Shown: positions 10,124 to 22,304, counted from the stretch's first letter. The stretch is DNA of 64,000 bases from Isoetes taiwanensis (GCA_021234155.1 JAJEKV010000032.1:1698163-1762162); one strand, 5' to 3'. Notes: generated from the sequence alone by a model not told the origin. Numbers and translations: made by a program.

Positions 10124-12175
10124 AATGTTCTTGGTTGACCAAGAGCTAGCACTGACCATATCCCTGAATAGGTAGACTAACTGGCCTAGCTAATTAATGG
10201 AATGAGAATTCCAGTCTTGAACCGCGAAATGTGGGAGAAAATTTTTTCCCATTAGCAGGGTCGTAATTAGATTAAGTATAGTCTAAGTGGTAGAAATAAT
10301 ATAGTCAAAAGAAACCTTCTAGTAAATTTGAGCTCAAGTTGTTCATGAACCGCACCTTTCAAGTGAAAAAAATTGAATGAGAAATCGCTCAAAATAAAGC
10401 TTGAAAGAAATCGCGTGAAATGACCACTACTTGGCCCAAAAAGGAATTAGGAAATTTTGAGAAATAGTTAAGTGATTAGGGGAAATACCTTAATTATTAA
10501 CCCATAGTTATAATAAATTTACTCTTAAGAAAAAGTAGCTAATAAACCTATAAAAGCGCCTCTACTCCTTAGAAGTTCCCAAATAGTAGCTTGAACCTTT
10601 CCTTTACCCTTGTAAGGCGAATTAGAAGCTAATCTCTGAATCTGCCATAAGAGTGTCCACTGAACGAACAGCCGACGAGATCAACCCAAAGGAGCCGCGA
10701 AGATAGAGGCAAGATCGCTCGAAGAGGCCACCATCAAGGAAGCTAAGTTGTTGGGAGGACCAAACAAGTAGCTAGGAAGGTTGGAAGCTCCAGCTTGCAC
10801 CGGAACGTCGAAGCACTCACGGTGGGCGGCGACAAGCAAATTCTTGAGGCCCTGCGACCTAGGTCAGACGACGAACTTGGCCACTCAAGCTCTTCAGACG
10901 AATCGTTTCAGTCGAGGAGGAGCAACGACTTAACAACGTCTGCTTCTGGAGGTGAAGGCAAGTAGCAAGAGCAAGCTCGGCAACAGAAGCAACCCCAACA
11001 CCAGGAAGTGTAGGTGAGCAGCAAGCAGTAGGAGCAATCTCGACAATACGAGCAACTCCAGCGGCAGGAACAGCAGCGAGGGGAGCGAACAATCAATGCA
11101 GAAGAAAAGGAAGGAAGAGATGCTGGCAAGGAGAGAACAACAACTAGACGAACTGGAGGAGGACGAGCCTGAGGAGGAAAGACCACAACAACAAGAGGAG
11201 GGAGCAAGAGGCTAAAGAAGAAGAGGAGGAGGAGGCCGAAGAACAGACACAGCCTACGCTCGACAACAATATCCAATGCAGTCCAAAGGAGGGCAACATC
11301 AGCGAGAAGCTACTTAAAGCTGAAGCAAGATATGGAGTACGAGAAGAAGAAGGCAGCATGCAAGATTTATCTCCGCCAACGGATCTGACAAGGTAGCCGA
11401 CCAGGGTCGAAAAGCAAGCCTCCACCACCTCGACTCGATTCTCCGAAGAAAGTCTGCCATGGGCCAAATCCCCAGCACAGTAGAGCTGCTCAGCATATTT
11501 GGCATTGCCAACAGCGTACCAGTCTGATGATCCAGAAAGTCTCTTTTCGAGTGCCTACATCAAAGGTCTATGCAGGAATTCAAGATGGGCTACGACTACC
11601 GAGCCACATCAACGACGGTGGGGTCTCGCCAGGAAGCGGCCAAAGCCGAGGAGGCCAAGATATGCACCCTTGATGGTCCGAGCCCTGCAGGAGGTAGTAC
11701 AGGCGGAGCTGATACAACTTTTTGAAGAAGGCAACCTCTGCGCGATCCATACCAAGCAGGCCCAAAGACCTCCACCCGGTGAGGAGAATTTACAAGGAGA
11801 AGTCGTGAAGAGCCCAGTCTACCAAACTATATAAATATAAGTTTTTTTTTTTTCCTGTACATTGTTTTTACTCATTAGAAATAAAATTACTGTAAATTAA
11901 TTGCTTGTAAGATATAAAAATGTTCTTGTATAAATTACTTCTAGTAGAATCCTTTGCATCTTATTTAGAATGCTCTTAATTGGCTAAATAGCATAAAATT
12001 TTGACATAGAAATAAAAAATTGCCTCAAAATCGGCGAACCCATCCGAGTCACTTGATTTAGGGCAAAATTGATCCAAACTTCGTATTAAAAGATGTTAGA
12101 ATGCTTAGAAATTGTCTAAAAATGCAGTGTAGCACTTTTAAATTTGTTAAAAATATCTAAAAACAGCAAAAAACG
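10124..12175 (+). other. Gypsy leader / gag-position region, no intact gene
   Basis: This is where gag would be. The plus strand contains Glu/Gln/Arg-rich stretches around 10900-11230 and a 111-codon frame at 11499-11834 that I do not recognise. No zinc knuckle (CCHC) is visible. An AT-rich run follows 11830. I regard it as decayed or non-coding internal sequence. Confidence 0.5.
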
Positions 12176-12180
12176 GTCAA

Positions 12181-12535
12181 CTCGGGTCTGACCGCGCAAA
12201 AAGCCTCTGCGTTTGCGACGCAGGCCTCATTTGCGCGCTCTGACCCGATTTGCCTGTATTTGTATTCTTAGATATCCTTTTAACATGGGAAAAAGTTGCT
12301 AGTTAGATCAGAATTGCCCAATTAGTCGTGTTAGCATCTTCAAATCCCCTAAAACTCTTACCCGAACCCACGGAAGACCCAAATCGGGTCACACCCACGG
12401 AAGACCCAAATCGGGTCACATCGCGCAAAAGGCATATGCGTCCGAACCCACGGAAGACCCAAATCGGGTCACACCGCGCAAAAGGCATATGCGTTGGAGA
12501 CGCAGACCTCATTTGCGCGCTCTGACCCGGTTTCA
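12181..12535 (+). repeat. Interrupted tandem repeats inside the Gypsy internal region
   Basis: A unit of about 24-26 bp with core CGGAAGACCCAAATCGGGTC appears at about 12371, 12398 and 12451. It is combined with a second unit (GCGCAAAAGGCATATGCGT) at about 12423 and 12477. A diverged relative of the second unit, followed by the same downstream block (CTCATTTGCGCGCTCTGACC), lies at 12190-12250 and again at 12508-12530. Confidence 0.8.
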
Positions 12536-12664
12536 TATGTTTTTGGCCAAAAATTTTGCAAAAATGCATTGAAAGGTTCTTAGTGCACATGCTAGCCTCT
12601 TGCCATGCACTGTAGTGTATTGTAACACCCCATTCTAGCTTCTCAATCTATTTGAACCTCATCT

Positions 12665-12752
12665 TAAAAGAATTCCCACAGTAGCGGGAATTGAACCTCC
12701 CACCCACAGGGTTGAACCCCCCGTGCCAACCACTGAAGGCGGGCATCGTTTA
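12665..12752 (-). repeat. tRNA-derived SINE-like segment
   Basis: On the minus strand an A-box-like CTTCAGTGGTTGGCACGG is followed about 35 bp later by GGAGGTTCAATTCCCGC, a good B box. An extra GGTTCAACCC lies between. The spacing and lack of a foldable anticodon arm argue for a SINE head rather than a tRNA gene. It lies within the Gypsy internal region, implying a later insertion or recruitment. Confidence 0.45.
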
Positions 12753-12759
12753 TGTTTGA

Positions 12760-15510
12760 ATTACAATCTTTAATTATATTTAAGCTTTAATAAGTTAAAT
12801 AATATTAATGGCCAAGCCTTAAACTTAGAACCAAGGTCCTTAAGCGAGATAGCGACATCATCTGCACTCATCATAGCTTAGTTGTCACTCTTATCTTGCT
12901 AAGTGTCTTCTTGTCTGCATACAGGTAGTATAATTAAACTTTTTTTCGTAGAAACCCAGCTAGTTGCCAAGGCCTTAGAAATTGTTGTCACACGTTGGTA
13001 GGGTACACCAACACACGTTATAGATGCACTATCATCAAGTGTCTTCAGCCTTGCCTTTGTATCATAGATAATTATCTAGGAATTCATTCTATCTAGGCAA
13101 TTCAGTCTAGCACACCAAGTACACCCAGTGAATGAGTCTCCTTCTACCACCCCATAACAGTAAATAATTACCTTTCTCAGTGCCTACTAAAGTGCCAAGC
13201 GGGTCATTTGAGGTAGAGTGGATAAAGGTATAAAAATATGGCTTTTCAAGTAAATAGACATAAGTAATTGATTGTGATGGTAGTATTAATTGCCTTGTGC
13301 TTCTTAAGGTAGTAAAATAGGTCAGGAGAACCTTCGTTACAGATCCTCGAGCCTCGACAGTGGAGACACTCGACAACATCAACGAATTGAAAGCAAAGGG
13401 CAAACTTATGGAGGAAACTTCAGCAAATCAAAGGCCAAGAAGGTGTACAGGGAAGCCCGAACACAAATAATAAAGAGGAGGCCAAAGGAAGGACGATTGC
13501 GACATCAAAAATAGACACAAGACTTGCCAAGAGGGCTATGCAACAACCAATGGGCAACATGGCACTTATAAAATCGATCACATTAGCTCCTAGTCAAGGA
13601 TATTCTCTAAGTGCCATATTGCCTCGAGGAACGACCCCACATCGATGACTAATGTCACAGCTACGCCACCAACAAGTAGACTTCATCGACTTATGATGTC
13701 AAGAGCCCTAAAGGATGAGACTGGATATACCTCCTCGGAAGAGAAATTATTATAGGTATTACAAGCCAGCAAGGGGGGGCTGCTCAGGAATACGAGTATG
13801 GCGAGACTGCAACAAACTTCTTCCTCATCAGCCCGATACTTCAGAGCAGCTGCATCAACCTCGACAGCGCCATCTCAAGATTACGACAATCTTCTACCTT
13901 AGAGATTGGAGGTCAAGCACCATCAAGAAGAGGCATCATGAGGGACAAAATACCAGCATTACTAACTGATCACTCAAGATTATAGTCCCTGCACATGGAT
14001 GCAAATAAACTCCTCTCAGCAAGAGAAGTTGCACAGTTAGAAGTGGTAAGGCACTTGACATTGTCTTCAGCCTTACAACAGCAGCATGCAACCAGCAGGA
14101 CGAAGAATAGAATCGACAAGGTCAACACAACAATAGCAATTCAGCAGTTGGAAGAATCATCCTCGAATCTCGTAACCTCCAAGGCAGATGAGCGACATGA
14201 AAGATTTTAGAATGTGAAGAACATTATCTTCAAGCTCTTGGGATGCGACACCGAGCATTATGTTATCTACATCAGCAAGTCCACTAAGAGGGATAATGTT
14301 AATGAAGGTAGTCAGCATCAACATTAAGACCGAGCAGAGTCAGAATATGTGCATTAAAAGAAAGCAGGGCACTTGAATGATCATGCAACAACTCCAAGGA
14401 TACCAGATTCTTTTCAACAAATTATGGAGTATCGCCTTGCTACTCCAACGACTAATGACTACACCAGCTTTGAGCAAGCTAGAGGACCTATCAGATAGTT
14501 GAGTTTCTTAGAATTATGGGTGATAACATCCATGATGGGATGGGGACGAAATTTCGGGTAGATTTTTTTTGTCTTTTCCTTTAGAAAGATGGACCCAAGA
14601 ATGGAGCAAAGCTTCAAGTATTGGGAAGAAAATGTATGGAGTACAATAATTGTATACATTGCTGGCAGATATCCAACATATTGGAACCTCTTCGTGAGCT
14701 TGATCACCTCGCTAAGAAGGATTCAATAGAAGGATAACCGTCGACCATGTATATGACGAGTACTTCCGCAGCATAAGGAATAATCCGACCAAATGAAGGG
14801 AAGCAATCTAATAAGTCCGGCCAACTTCTTAGATGGCATCCACTCAAAGGTGGGGCTATTTCAAGAGGGCAATAATTAAGAAAGGGTAGATCCTAGAGTA
14901 AAGATTAGATCTAAAACAAGAATAATTATCTAACCATATAGTTTTCTATGTGTGCCCAAAAGTAATGTCATGCCGACTAACTTGTGGCCATAGGATTTAT
15001 GTAACTAGTTCTTTAACTTGTAATTTTGCACCTCCTAGATGACGGACATCTTTAAGAGCAAGACTCTTAAGTCTAAATCTAGGCCAGTAATTAAGCCAGG
15101 GCCAAGTAATTAGCAGCACCAACGGAACAAGAGTCAAGTTCGACATCAACCTTAAGCGAAGCAAAGTAGAGCATCGGCACCAACTTATGTACATTGGCAA
15201 CTATGACCTCATAATAAGCATGCAATATTAAAGCTGGCTAAGGCAATAATTGATTATCATAAGCAAGAGATACTTATCCCAGCACCAAAGAGCAAGTACC
15301 TTATAATTTAAGTTAAGGAAGTAATTCCAATCGTGCAACGCATGTCAGTAAAGCAATTACTTAAGTACATCATGTGGAATGAGGTCGTACACAAGCTACA
15401 AGTTGTCGACCCCGACTACAAGAGTAAGAAGGAAGATGCTACTTCGAAACAGTTGCCTCGGCCAATTTCTAAGTTAATCAAGAAGTCCCATGATATATCT
15501 CCAGGTGAAA
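12760..15510 (+). other. Gypsy internal region, decayed, no domain identified
   Basis: Gag C-terminus and protease would be expected here. Frames are short and broken. Around 13366-13450 and 13715-14210 there are basic, Gln-rich stretches but no protease DSG/DTG motif in usable context. I can support only its position between the PBS and the RT remnant. Confidence 0.5.
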
Positions 15511-15539
15511 TTTGAGAGCTTTTGCTCTATATAGGCATA

Positions 15540-15970
15540 GAGTCTGAAATCACTCTTGCACTGGAGGCAGAGCCGATCAGCAAGGCTCTTTATAGAATCA
15601 GCACTTCCGAGCTAGCAGAGCTCAAGAAGCAGTTGTAGGAGTTGATCAACTTGGGGATCCTTTCGGCCAAGATGGAAGTCTAAAGATGTATATCAACCAT
15701 GGGTAGCTCAACAAGCAACGACATAATGGATCAGCCCCAAAAAGTAGGATTCTTCTGCAAAATCGACGTAAGCTCGGGCAATCAGCAAATAAGGATGAAG
15801 GGGGAAGATAATTATATAAGACTTCTTCAGAACATGGTATGGGCACTATGATTTCATAGTAATGCCCCTAAGTCCACCAACTTGTATGCATTTGAGGAAC
15901 AACATCTTCGAAGATTCCTTGGATGATTTCTTCATCAATTCTCTTCGACGGCATCGTGACCTACAACAAA
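15540..15970 (+). pseudogene. Gypsy reverse transcriptase remnant
   Basis: Plus-strand pieces match Ty3/Gypsy RT in order: EAEPISKALYRIST and ELAELKKQL, then FFCKIDVSSGNQQIRM (the KIDLRSGYHQI block), DFIVMPLSPPTC (the MPFGLTNAP block) and DDFFINSL at the FIDDIL catalytic position. Stops interrupt it, and the CIDYRELN-to-PLPRID stretch is missing, so the copy is dead. Orientation agrees with the LTRs. Confidence 0.75.
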
Positions 15971-16234
15971 TCAATGGAAGAGCATGCAGCCGTGGAGATG
16001 TTAAGACGTCGCCACTCATTGGCAAGCTTTTGAAGCAGCAATTTGCAATGCCATCTCCACTTCGGCAAGCGAATTCGGCAAGAAGATAGAAGAAGCCATC
16101 TTCCCCAACATGGAGTTCAAGCACATGATGGGCTAGTCCTTACAAGAATGCAAGAACGGATTAAGAAAGAGAAACCTTCAAATATTTTAAAAAGGAAGGT
16201 AATCTTTAATATCAAAGAACAATTATGCGTACCC

Positions 16235-16920
16235 AAAGTATAAGAAGTAAGAAAAATCTTCCATGACACGCATAATAGCCCTATTTCCGGCCATGCAAAA
16301 TTTATAAAGGCCTACTTCAAGATTAGAAGTAGCTACGTCTGGCCAGGTATGAAGAAGCAGATAATCAGACATACCCAAGAATGTCAGTGGAGCCAGCAAA
16401 CAAGGGCGGAACAACTTCGAATTCCATGAGTTTTGGAACCTTGGGCGGTGCCAGATGCCAAGTGGGAAGTCTTCAGCATGGGTTTTATAGTTGGCCTTCC
16501 AAGGACAACAAGAAGCTTTGAAGCCTTGATGGTGGTGGTACATAGTTATCAAAAGGGCACATAATTGCCATGCCACACCATAGACACCGCCTTGGACCAT
16601 AGTCGTGTGGTCTAAATAAGAGTTCTTTTAGGCTGCATGGAAGGCACAGGTCGATCATCACCAATAGAGATCCGAAGTTCTTTAGCGACGATTAGCAAGA
16701 CTTCTTCAACACGAGCTGCACCAACTTGTTGATGAGTTTTGCTTATCAATTGGAGTCAAATCGGCAAAGGGACCGCACCAACACAAATTTGGAGAGCACG
16801 TTGAGAAACTATGATTGGAACAAGTAATCCAAATGGGCCGAGTACATCCATCTGGTCAATTACGTACAATAATATGAAGCAAGAGTCATCGAAGATGTCT
16901 CCCCCATGATCAGTTACAGT
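16235..16920 (+). pseudogene. Gypsy integrase remnant
   Basis: The HHCC zinc region is visible as IFHDTHNSPISGHAKF with YVWPGMKKQIIRHTQEC. It is followed by EPWAVPDAKWEVFSMGFIV and GLPRTTRSFEALMVVV, the start of the integrase catalytic core. The second Cys of the finger appears lost (CQWS). Beyond 16560 the core is only faintly recognisable through several frames and stops. Confidence 0.75.
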
Positions 16921-17079
16921 TATCAATGCTTGACCCTAGTTATGTGGCATAATTTAGTGCCCAAGGTGGAAGTTTCTCAACAACGACAGCATATATGCGG
17001 TAGCTTTTGGTAGAAGTGTGGGAGTATCTTCAACAGCATGGGCATATCTGAAGAGTCAAGCGGATAGAGGTAAAACTCC

Positions 17080-17676
17080 TTGGGAGTTGTTTTGTTGTGG
17101 CAGATAAAGTTGGCTCAAGTAAAGGTTAAGCAAGGGAAGCTTCGCATCGGCAATTGTAAGAAGCTCGCCCCTAGGTGGGCCGGTCCGTTCACGATCTTGG
17201 AGAAGAGTGGGCTCTCAAGCCTACAAGTTGGATCTCTTGGCCACCTTAAGGTCTTCCATGTGAGTTTATTAAAAAGGCACGATCCTAACCCTGAGGAGGT
17301 TTTGGATACCCCAACTTTGTTGGAAATGATGGAGGAGCAAGTAGAAATAGTGCCTGAATTACTTTTTAATAAGTCATTCAAGAGGACTAGGAGGTCTCGG
17401 TTCCTCAATATTTGGTTAAGTGGAAGCACTTACCCGTGGAAGACGCATAACATGGGTATTGAAGCAAGATTTGGAGAAGCAATACCCGAGTTTATGAAGG
17501 AGTTTGATGGCAGTCGTCTCCGAACTAATCGTCGTCGACTTCGCGGGGAGGTTAGCTTAGTATGTTTCTTAGTTAGTTTTAAGTTTCGCTCATGTATTCT
17601 AGTTAGTAGAGTGCATGTGCGAGAATCTTGGAACGCGGTGGGCGATGATGGGATACGCCTTCAAGGCATTCTCTAG
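17080..17676 (+). pseudogene. Integrase C-terminus with chromodomain-like tail
   Basis: An open stretch of nearly 200 codons contains KLAPRWAGPFTILEK and LGHLKVFHVSLLKRH, the GPY/F-type module that ends Gypsy integrases. It is followed by PELLFNKSFKRTRRSRFLN, in the place where chromoviral elements have a chromodomain targeting chromatin. The aromatic cage residues are not clearly preserved. This is the longest clean frame in an otherwise broken element. Confidence 0.7.
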
Positions 17677-18403
17677 GCCAACACGCACCAAGAGGTGCGC
17701 ATGACCATTGGGGTCATGTGAGTGAGGAATGAGGCATGGTGGGCGATGATGAGACATCGATCGGATGCTCTCTATGCCGCGATGGCGGGGGCCACACGGC
17801 CGTGGGAGGGTCATGGTGAAGGTGAAAGTGATCATGCGCGATGATGGGATCGTGAGACGTTCCCTAGCTTAAAACCCTTGGGGCATGATGCACTGGGGTG
17901 TACTCGATCCGGGGGATCGTGTACAAGGTAGCACTCGATCATGGGCAATGATGGGAGCATCTTAAATGATCCCTAAGCTCAAATCGAAAGGGCCATGATC
18001 TTGGGCAAGGTAGTAGGACAACCTTGAGCCAGTAGTTCGGCTCAAGGAGGTAAGGGGGGGTGGTCCCCTAAAACCACAAATTATTAACTAAACTAACGTA
18101 ATGTGCTCCTTTTGCAGGCAAGTAGAAGGAGGACTTCAACGAGGAGCGCGTTACGAGAAGATAGGGGGAGCCATAATTTAGATTATGAACCCTAATAACT
18201 CTTAAAATAATGTTTGAATTAGCGTAAGAAATAACGGTGTTAAGACTATATAATTTTGTATAAGTACAAATATAGCCTAAATTTTGACTTTTAACTAATA
18301 AAACTTGATTGTTAAAGTAAACTAAGGGTTATGTCATGTTGTTGTTTTGCAGGCATAAGGTAGGTTCGTCACCTTAGTGCAATGCTGAGGACAGCATTGT
18401 CCT
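17677..18403 (+). other. Gypsy 3' internal untranslated region
   Basis: Between the integrase tail and the polypurine tract I see no further gene. It contains loosely repeated phrases around GATGATGGGA and CGATC (17640-18000) and a short AT-rich stretch. Confidence 0.6.
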
Positions 18404-18416
18404 AAGGGGGGGAGAA
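18404..18416 (+). other. Polypurine tract
   Basis: AAGGGGGGGAGAA abuts the 3' LTR directly, as required for plus-strand priming. Confidence 0.9.
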
Positions 18417-20064
18417 TGTGACGTTCCAGGGGAATATACGCTATGCATACGTATATTCCTGGACCCGTCACTATACAAGTCTATCTTCATAGCCTTGTAT
18501 ACCATAGATTGTGGCACTAGGGGGCGTGACTAAGTTATTCATATAACTTAGCCAACCTTAGGTTAAGACCATTTTCCACGTGGCCTTAACCTATTGGGCA
18601 CCCGCCACACGAGACTCACCCGATTGGTGCCACGTGGCATCTTAGGTGGACCTAACTTATATAGGCTGGAACCCTAACCCTAGGCCTCTTTCCAGCCCTA
18701 GCACCCAGAGACTCATCTTCTCGTTCGAAACCCCGTTTCAACATCGGATTCTTGTGGCATAGTGCGGTGCAGCAGCCCCTTGAGGTAGACTCGTTCTTGG
18801 AGCAAGAGCAGCATCACGTGAGTCGAAGACCATGGAGGCACACGGATCTGGAGGGAGAGCATCGGGGAGCGGTATGTAGGGTAGTAGTTGTGATAGCTCA
18901 TTTGGAATTAGCATTCCGGATGTGCTAGTATCTTGTATCTAGAGTAGAGCCATCCTAGAACCCCGTATTCAACATCTTGAACCCTAATCAATGAACCCTA
19001 ACCATTAGTTAGATTGTATGATTAGGTTAAGATGTTCTTCTTATGATCATTCTTAGGATAACGATGATTATGTGATGTTGGTTGATCATGTTTGCTCCTC
19101 TTGTATTGGGAAGGGGGTAGAGACCTAGGGCCATATGTAGTATGCTCCTAGAGTAGATCCCTTAGTTCCTTTTAGATGCGGCCTGTGCATAGGAGCCCAC
19201 AGGGCTATCGAGGCTATCTTTGTGACTCGGCACCACATACTTGGGGCTAGAGGGAATGTGGAGGGAGGATCCCCTGCGAGTGGGGGCTTGCCGGGGGATC
19301 CCATAGTGGGCTAGGCTTATGGCCTGGTCACCGTTGTGGGCGAGCATGGGTCCGACACCTCCTGGGGCAATGGTGCCGCTGCGCCCTCGAGAGCCGCAAG
19401 TGTCGGCTTGGCTCTCGTTTTGGGGGGTTAAGTCGGTGCACGTAATCGTGTGTCGCCACGATTCTCTAGCCGCCCACGGAACCTCTAGACCCCGGGAGGG
19501 AGATGCAACCCTTTCGCCTCATCCGGACCCGGGGAGATGCAACCGGAGTAGTCCCAATGGGTGATGCCATGGGATTGCGATCAGGAAGGCTAGAGTCATG
19601 CCGAGCCTGATTTAGCCCATCCGCAAAGTATGCACGGGGAGGGGCGGATGGAGTGGTCAACCCTAGCCATTGTCTTATGCCAGCCCCTCGCCATTGTTAT
19701 GACTCGGTCTGCTCTATCTTGAGACCTATCCAGTCAGTCTACCTCCTTATGAGTCGGAGCCATGGGTAGGAGCTCTCATGTTTTATGGTTTATGATTATC
19801 TTCTTTGCTCATATGGATATGTGATGGACTACCCTTCGAGGTAGTATGTTGTATTGTTATTGCTAGTTCTGACGTTGTTTATGCTTCCGCTGTGATAGGA
19901 GCCCATAGGGGAAGGGCGCGCAAGACACCTTCGTGTCCCCTTTCCGCACTACGGGAGTTCCATAGTGCGGGATAGACGGAGGGCCTGTGCGGTTGTTGAG
20001 CCGGACGGGGGATTTCCTGCCGAGTGTACGGCCGGGCGCCGTATGTTTAGCAGGGAGCGTCACA
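18417..20064 (+). repeat. 3' LTR of the Gypsy element
   Basis: 1648 bp, direct repeat of 8465-10110, ending GGGAGCGTCACA and followed by the GCTAT target duplication at 20065-20069. Confidence 0.95.
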
Positions 20065-20069
20065 GCTAT
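20065..20069. repeat. Target-site duplication, right (GCTAT)
   Basis: Matches 8460-8464 on the other side of the Gypsy element. Confidence 0.9.
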
Positions 20070-21175
20070 TAAGCTTTTGATCTTTTTATGCATCGACATA
20101 CTTACTAATACATCTAATTCTTATGCAGCACATTTAAATTACCGGTATATGCAGAAAGTGAAGCTCGATATATGTCCATGTACATGATTCCTATACATTT
20201 GAAGGACAAAAAAAGAAGAAAATGCAAATTTGTAGATGATGAGGCACAACTAGCATAGAGTGCATACTTTTGACTCTATATTTTGTTGTTTATGTTATTT
20301 CACTTATGGATCACTTATTTCACTTATGGTGTCGTTCAATTATGATAATAGAAGCTATAGGCATGCATTTGACACTAAATTCAACGGGTAAATACATTCT
20401 TCAAATGTCAAATTTCATGTTAAGATAAGGTAGCTAGTTTGGGGCTGTGTTGGTTTCAATTTCAAGCGTTCAGATAAAATCTTATCTTAGTCTCAAAAAA
20501 GCCCAGAGTGCCCAAATAAAAAGGCCCATGAAAAAGATTTCCCCTACAAATCTATTACTGTGAACCTCCTATTTGGTGATATTTTGCTATCTCTGGTTGG
20601 ATTAAAATAAGTCCTATTTTATCTATTTTGACATTTTCAATGAATATTTCATGGCATAACCCTTAAATATTTGATATGTTTGTCCTATTTTTGTCTATAA
20701 ACATATGATAAATTAATAATATTCCTGTTTTTCATCCAAATCTTATTCTGCTCTTTGCTCTATTTTTTCTTAATCTACTAATTACTTCTTATATAAATAT
20801 CTTGTGAGCTTTGTTTATTGTTACCAAGTTGTTTTGTTTCTTTGATTCTTAAGTTATCTAGGTTTTATTTTTTAATAGAATTCTATTATTCCATCCATAT
20901 GTGTTTTTCAATATCTTATCCAATGATTCTGCCCAACTCTACTCATATGCCTCTTTCACTTAGTTTCATGCTTTTATTGGCTAAAATATCTGGAGGCTGT
21001 CATTGTTCTTTAAGTTGTCAAAACATTCTTTTTGGTCAAAATTTACTCTTTTCCGATCCTTCTCAAGGCTTGGGTAGGTTTTTTGCACCAAATCCTATCA
21101 GGCTGTTTATTCCAAATGGAATGTCTAGTCTTGAATGTCTGGATATCTTGTCTTAGACTTGTATATTTCAGGCTT
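20070..21175. other. AT-rich spacer, no gene recognised
   Basis: Before the Gypsy insertion this was continuous with the 3' flank of the methyltransferase-like gene at 8432. Only short low-complexity frames are present. It ends at the LINE poly(T) tract. Confidence 0.6.
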
Positions 21176-21178
21176 GGT

Positions 21179-21205
21179 TTTTTTTTTTTTTTTTTTTTTT
21201 TTTTT
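21179..21205 (-). repeat. Poly(A) tail of the LINE (T run on plus strand)
   Basis: An uninterrupted run of about 27 T on the plus strand marks the 3' end of the reverse-strand LINE and fixes its orientation. Confidence 0.9.
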
Positions 21206-21381
21206 GGGGAGGAAAGGAAGATTTATATTACTCATGAGAAAATTACATCAAAGATATGAGAGAACCATTGAGGTTCACAAAGTTGGTGTGTTTAGCACAC
21301 ATATACACTGTATGATTATCAACAAAAATGGGACATGAGTCCCCTTTACAGCAGACCATATCAGATGTAGCCAGATCAGAG

Positions 21382-21834
21382 TCAAGAATCCTGAACCAGA
21401 AAGTCTAAGTCCGAGTCGGCTTCCTCTTCATCAATGATCACCAAATCCGTAGCCACCGGATCCAGCTGCCAACCAATTTCATTCCACTCGGGCGGGAAGG
21501 CAAAAAACCAAAGGGGAGCCATTTCAGAGAAAAGAATGGCCTCCCCATGAGCATCTTGCAAGGCTTTATGACGATAGAACATGTCTCTGAAATGAGAAAA
21601 CTAATTTTCAGTTAGTAGTCTTTCATAGCAGAAGAGAAACCTATCGAGAATGTGGGCCTGATAGCCATTGAGCAGAAAGGGCTTAAGTTTTTCCAGGTCT
21701 TGATCAATGGAAGGAGAAAGTGACCATAATTGTTCATTATTGAAGATCTCTGTTGCAGCCGTGAAATTGGACAGGTCGGGGAGGTTGAGTTTACAATTCA
21801 TCCTCGTTGTAAGGGCAATCAGCAGCTCTGAATA
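21382..21834 (-). pseudogene. LINE ORF2 C-terminal extension, two broken pieces
   Basis: Two reading frames follow the zf-RVT domain: 21801 down to 21601 (NCKLNLPDLSNFTAATEIF) and 21582 down to 21382 (ending in an acidic EEEADSDLDFL). They probably continue ORF2 after frameshifts. I recognise no domain. The hydrophobic-acidic layout may be an ORF2 tail rather than a separate gene. Confidence 0.4.
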
Positions 21835-22304
21835 TCATAAAGTGATCATCAGTAATGAACATATCACTACAAACAATGATTTGTATAAACCAACAAATTT
21901 TCCTATTGATAACCAAGCACTATCAGCTTTGTCTTGTTTGATATTCTTATGTGCCATTGCAATTTTGGAGATTTCAATTTGAAAAGCTACTTTCATCCAG
22001 GCAATATCCACCATGTGATTTGAATAATTTACCTTGTTCCTGTGTTTCCAAATAATCCAAAGAGCAGTCTGCTTGACAATGTTGAGAAACCTATTGGAAC
22101 TCTTCAGAAGGTCCATAATATTGGCCCAGTTGCCTAAGTTATGGCCTTTTATCTTGAAATATACATCTAGCCATCTCCAGACCTCTCTGATTTTGGGACA
22201 GTCGAACATGTGGATGGTGGTTTCAGAATTATTCCCACAAAGTTTGCAAATAGGGCTGTCCTGTAGATCCTTACACCTCTTATACATGTTATAATTTGTA
22301 GGAA
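21835..22304 (-). pseudogene. LINE zf-RVT zinc-finger domain (3' part)
   Basis: SPICKLCGNNSETTIHMFDC gives the CxxC...H...C zinc finger typical of plant L1 ORF2 C-termini, followed by IREVWRWLDVYF and LWIIWKHRN. The frame begins right at the MITE border; its 5' half lies beyond the MITE at 22501-22747 (QMFIWRCLHNAL). Confidence 0.8.

Larger units (their letters stand above)
8465..20064 (+). mobile_element. Complete Ty3/Gypsy LTR retrotransposon (11.6 kb), coding region decayed
   Basis: Two LTRs (8465-10110 and 18417-20064) in direct orientation are bounded by TGTGACG...CGTCACA and by a GCTAT duplication. A tRNA-Met-type primer binding site follows the left LTR and a polypurine tract precedes the right one. 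Remnants appear in the order reverse transcriptase (about 15.5 kb), integrase (about 16.3 kb) and integrase tail with chromodomain-like region (about 17.1-17.6 kb), the Ty3/Gypsy order. The element lies 28 bp downstream of the stop of the methyltransferase-like gene. RT and integrase are full of stops and have an internal deletion, so it cannot move on its own. Confidence 0.92.

Noticed and set aside
10908-11467. Long minus-strand frames rich in Leu/Ser/Val that look like membrane proteins
   Set aside because: They are the antisense of GAG/AGA-rich Gypsy interior on the plus strand; the composition alone generates hydrophobic codons.
12665-12752. A functional tRNA gene
   Set aside because: Two T-arm-like segments and no usable anticodon loop; better explained as SINE-like.
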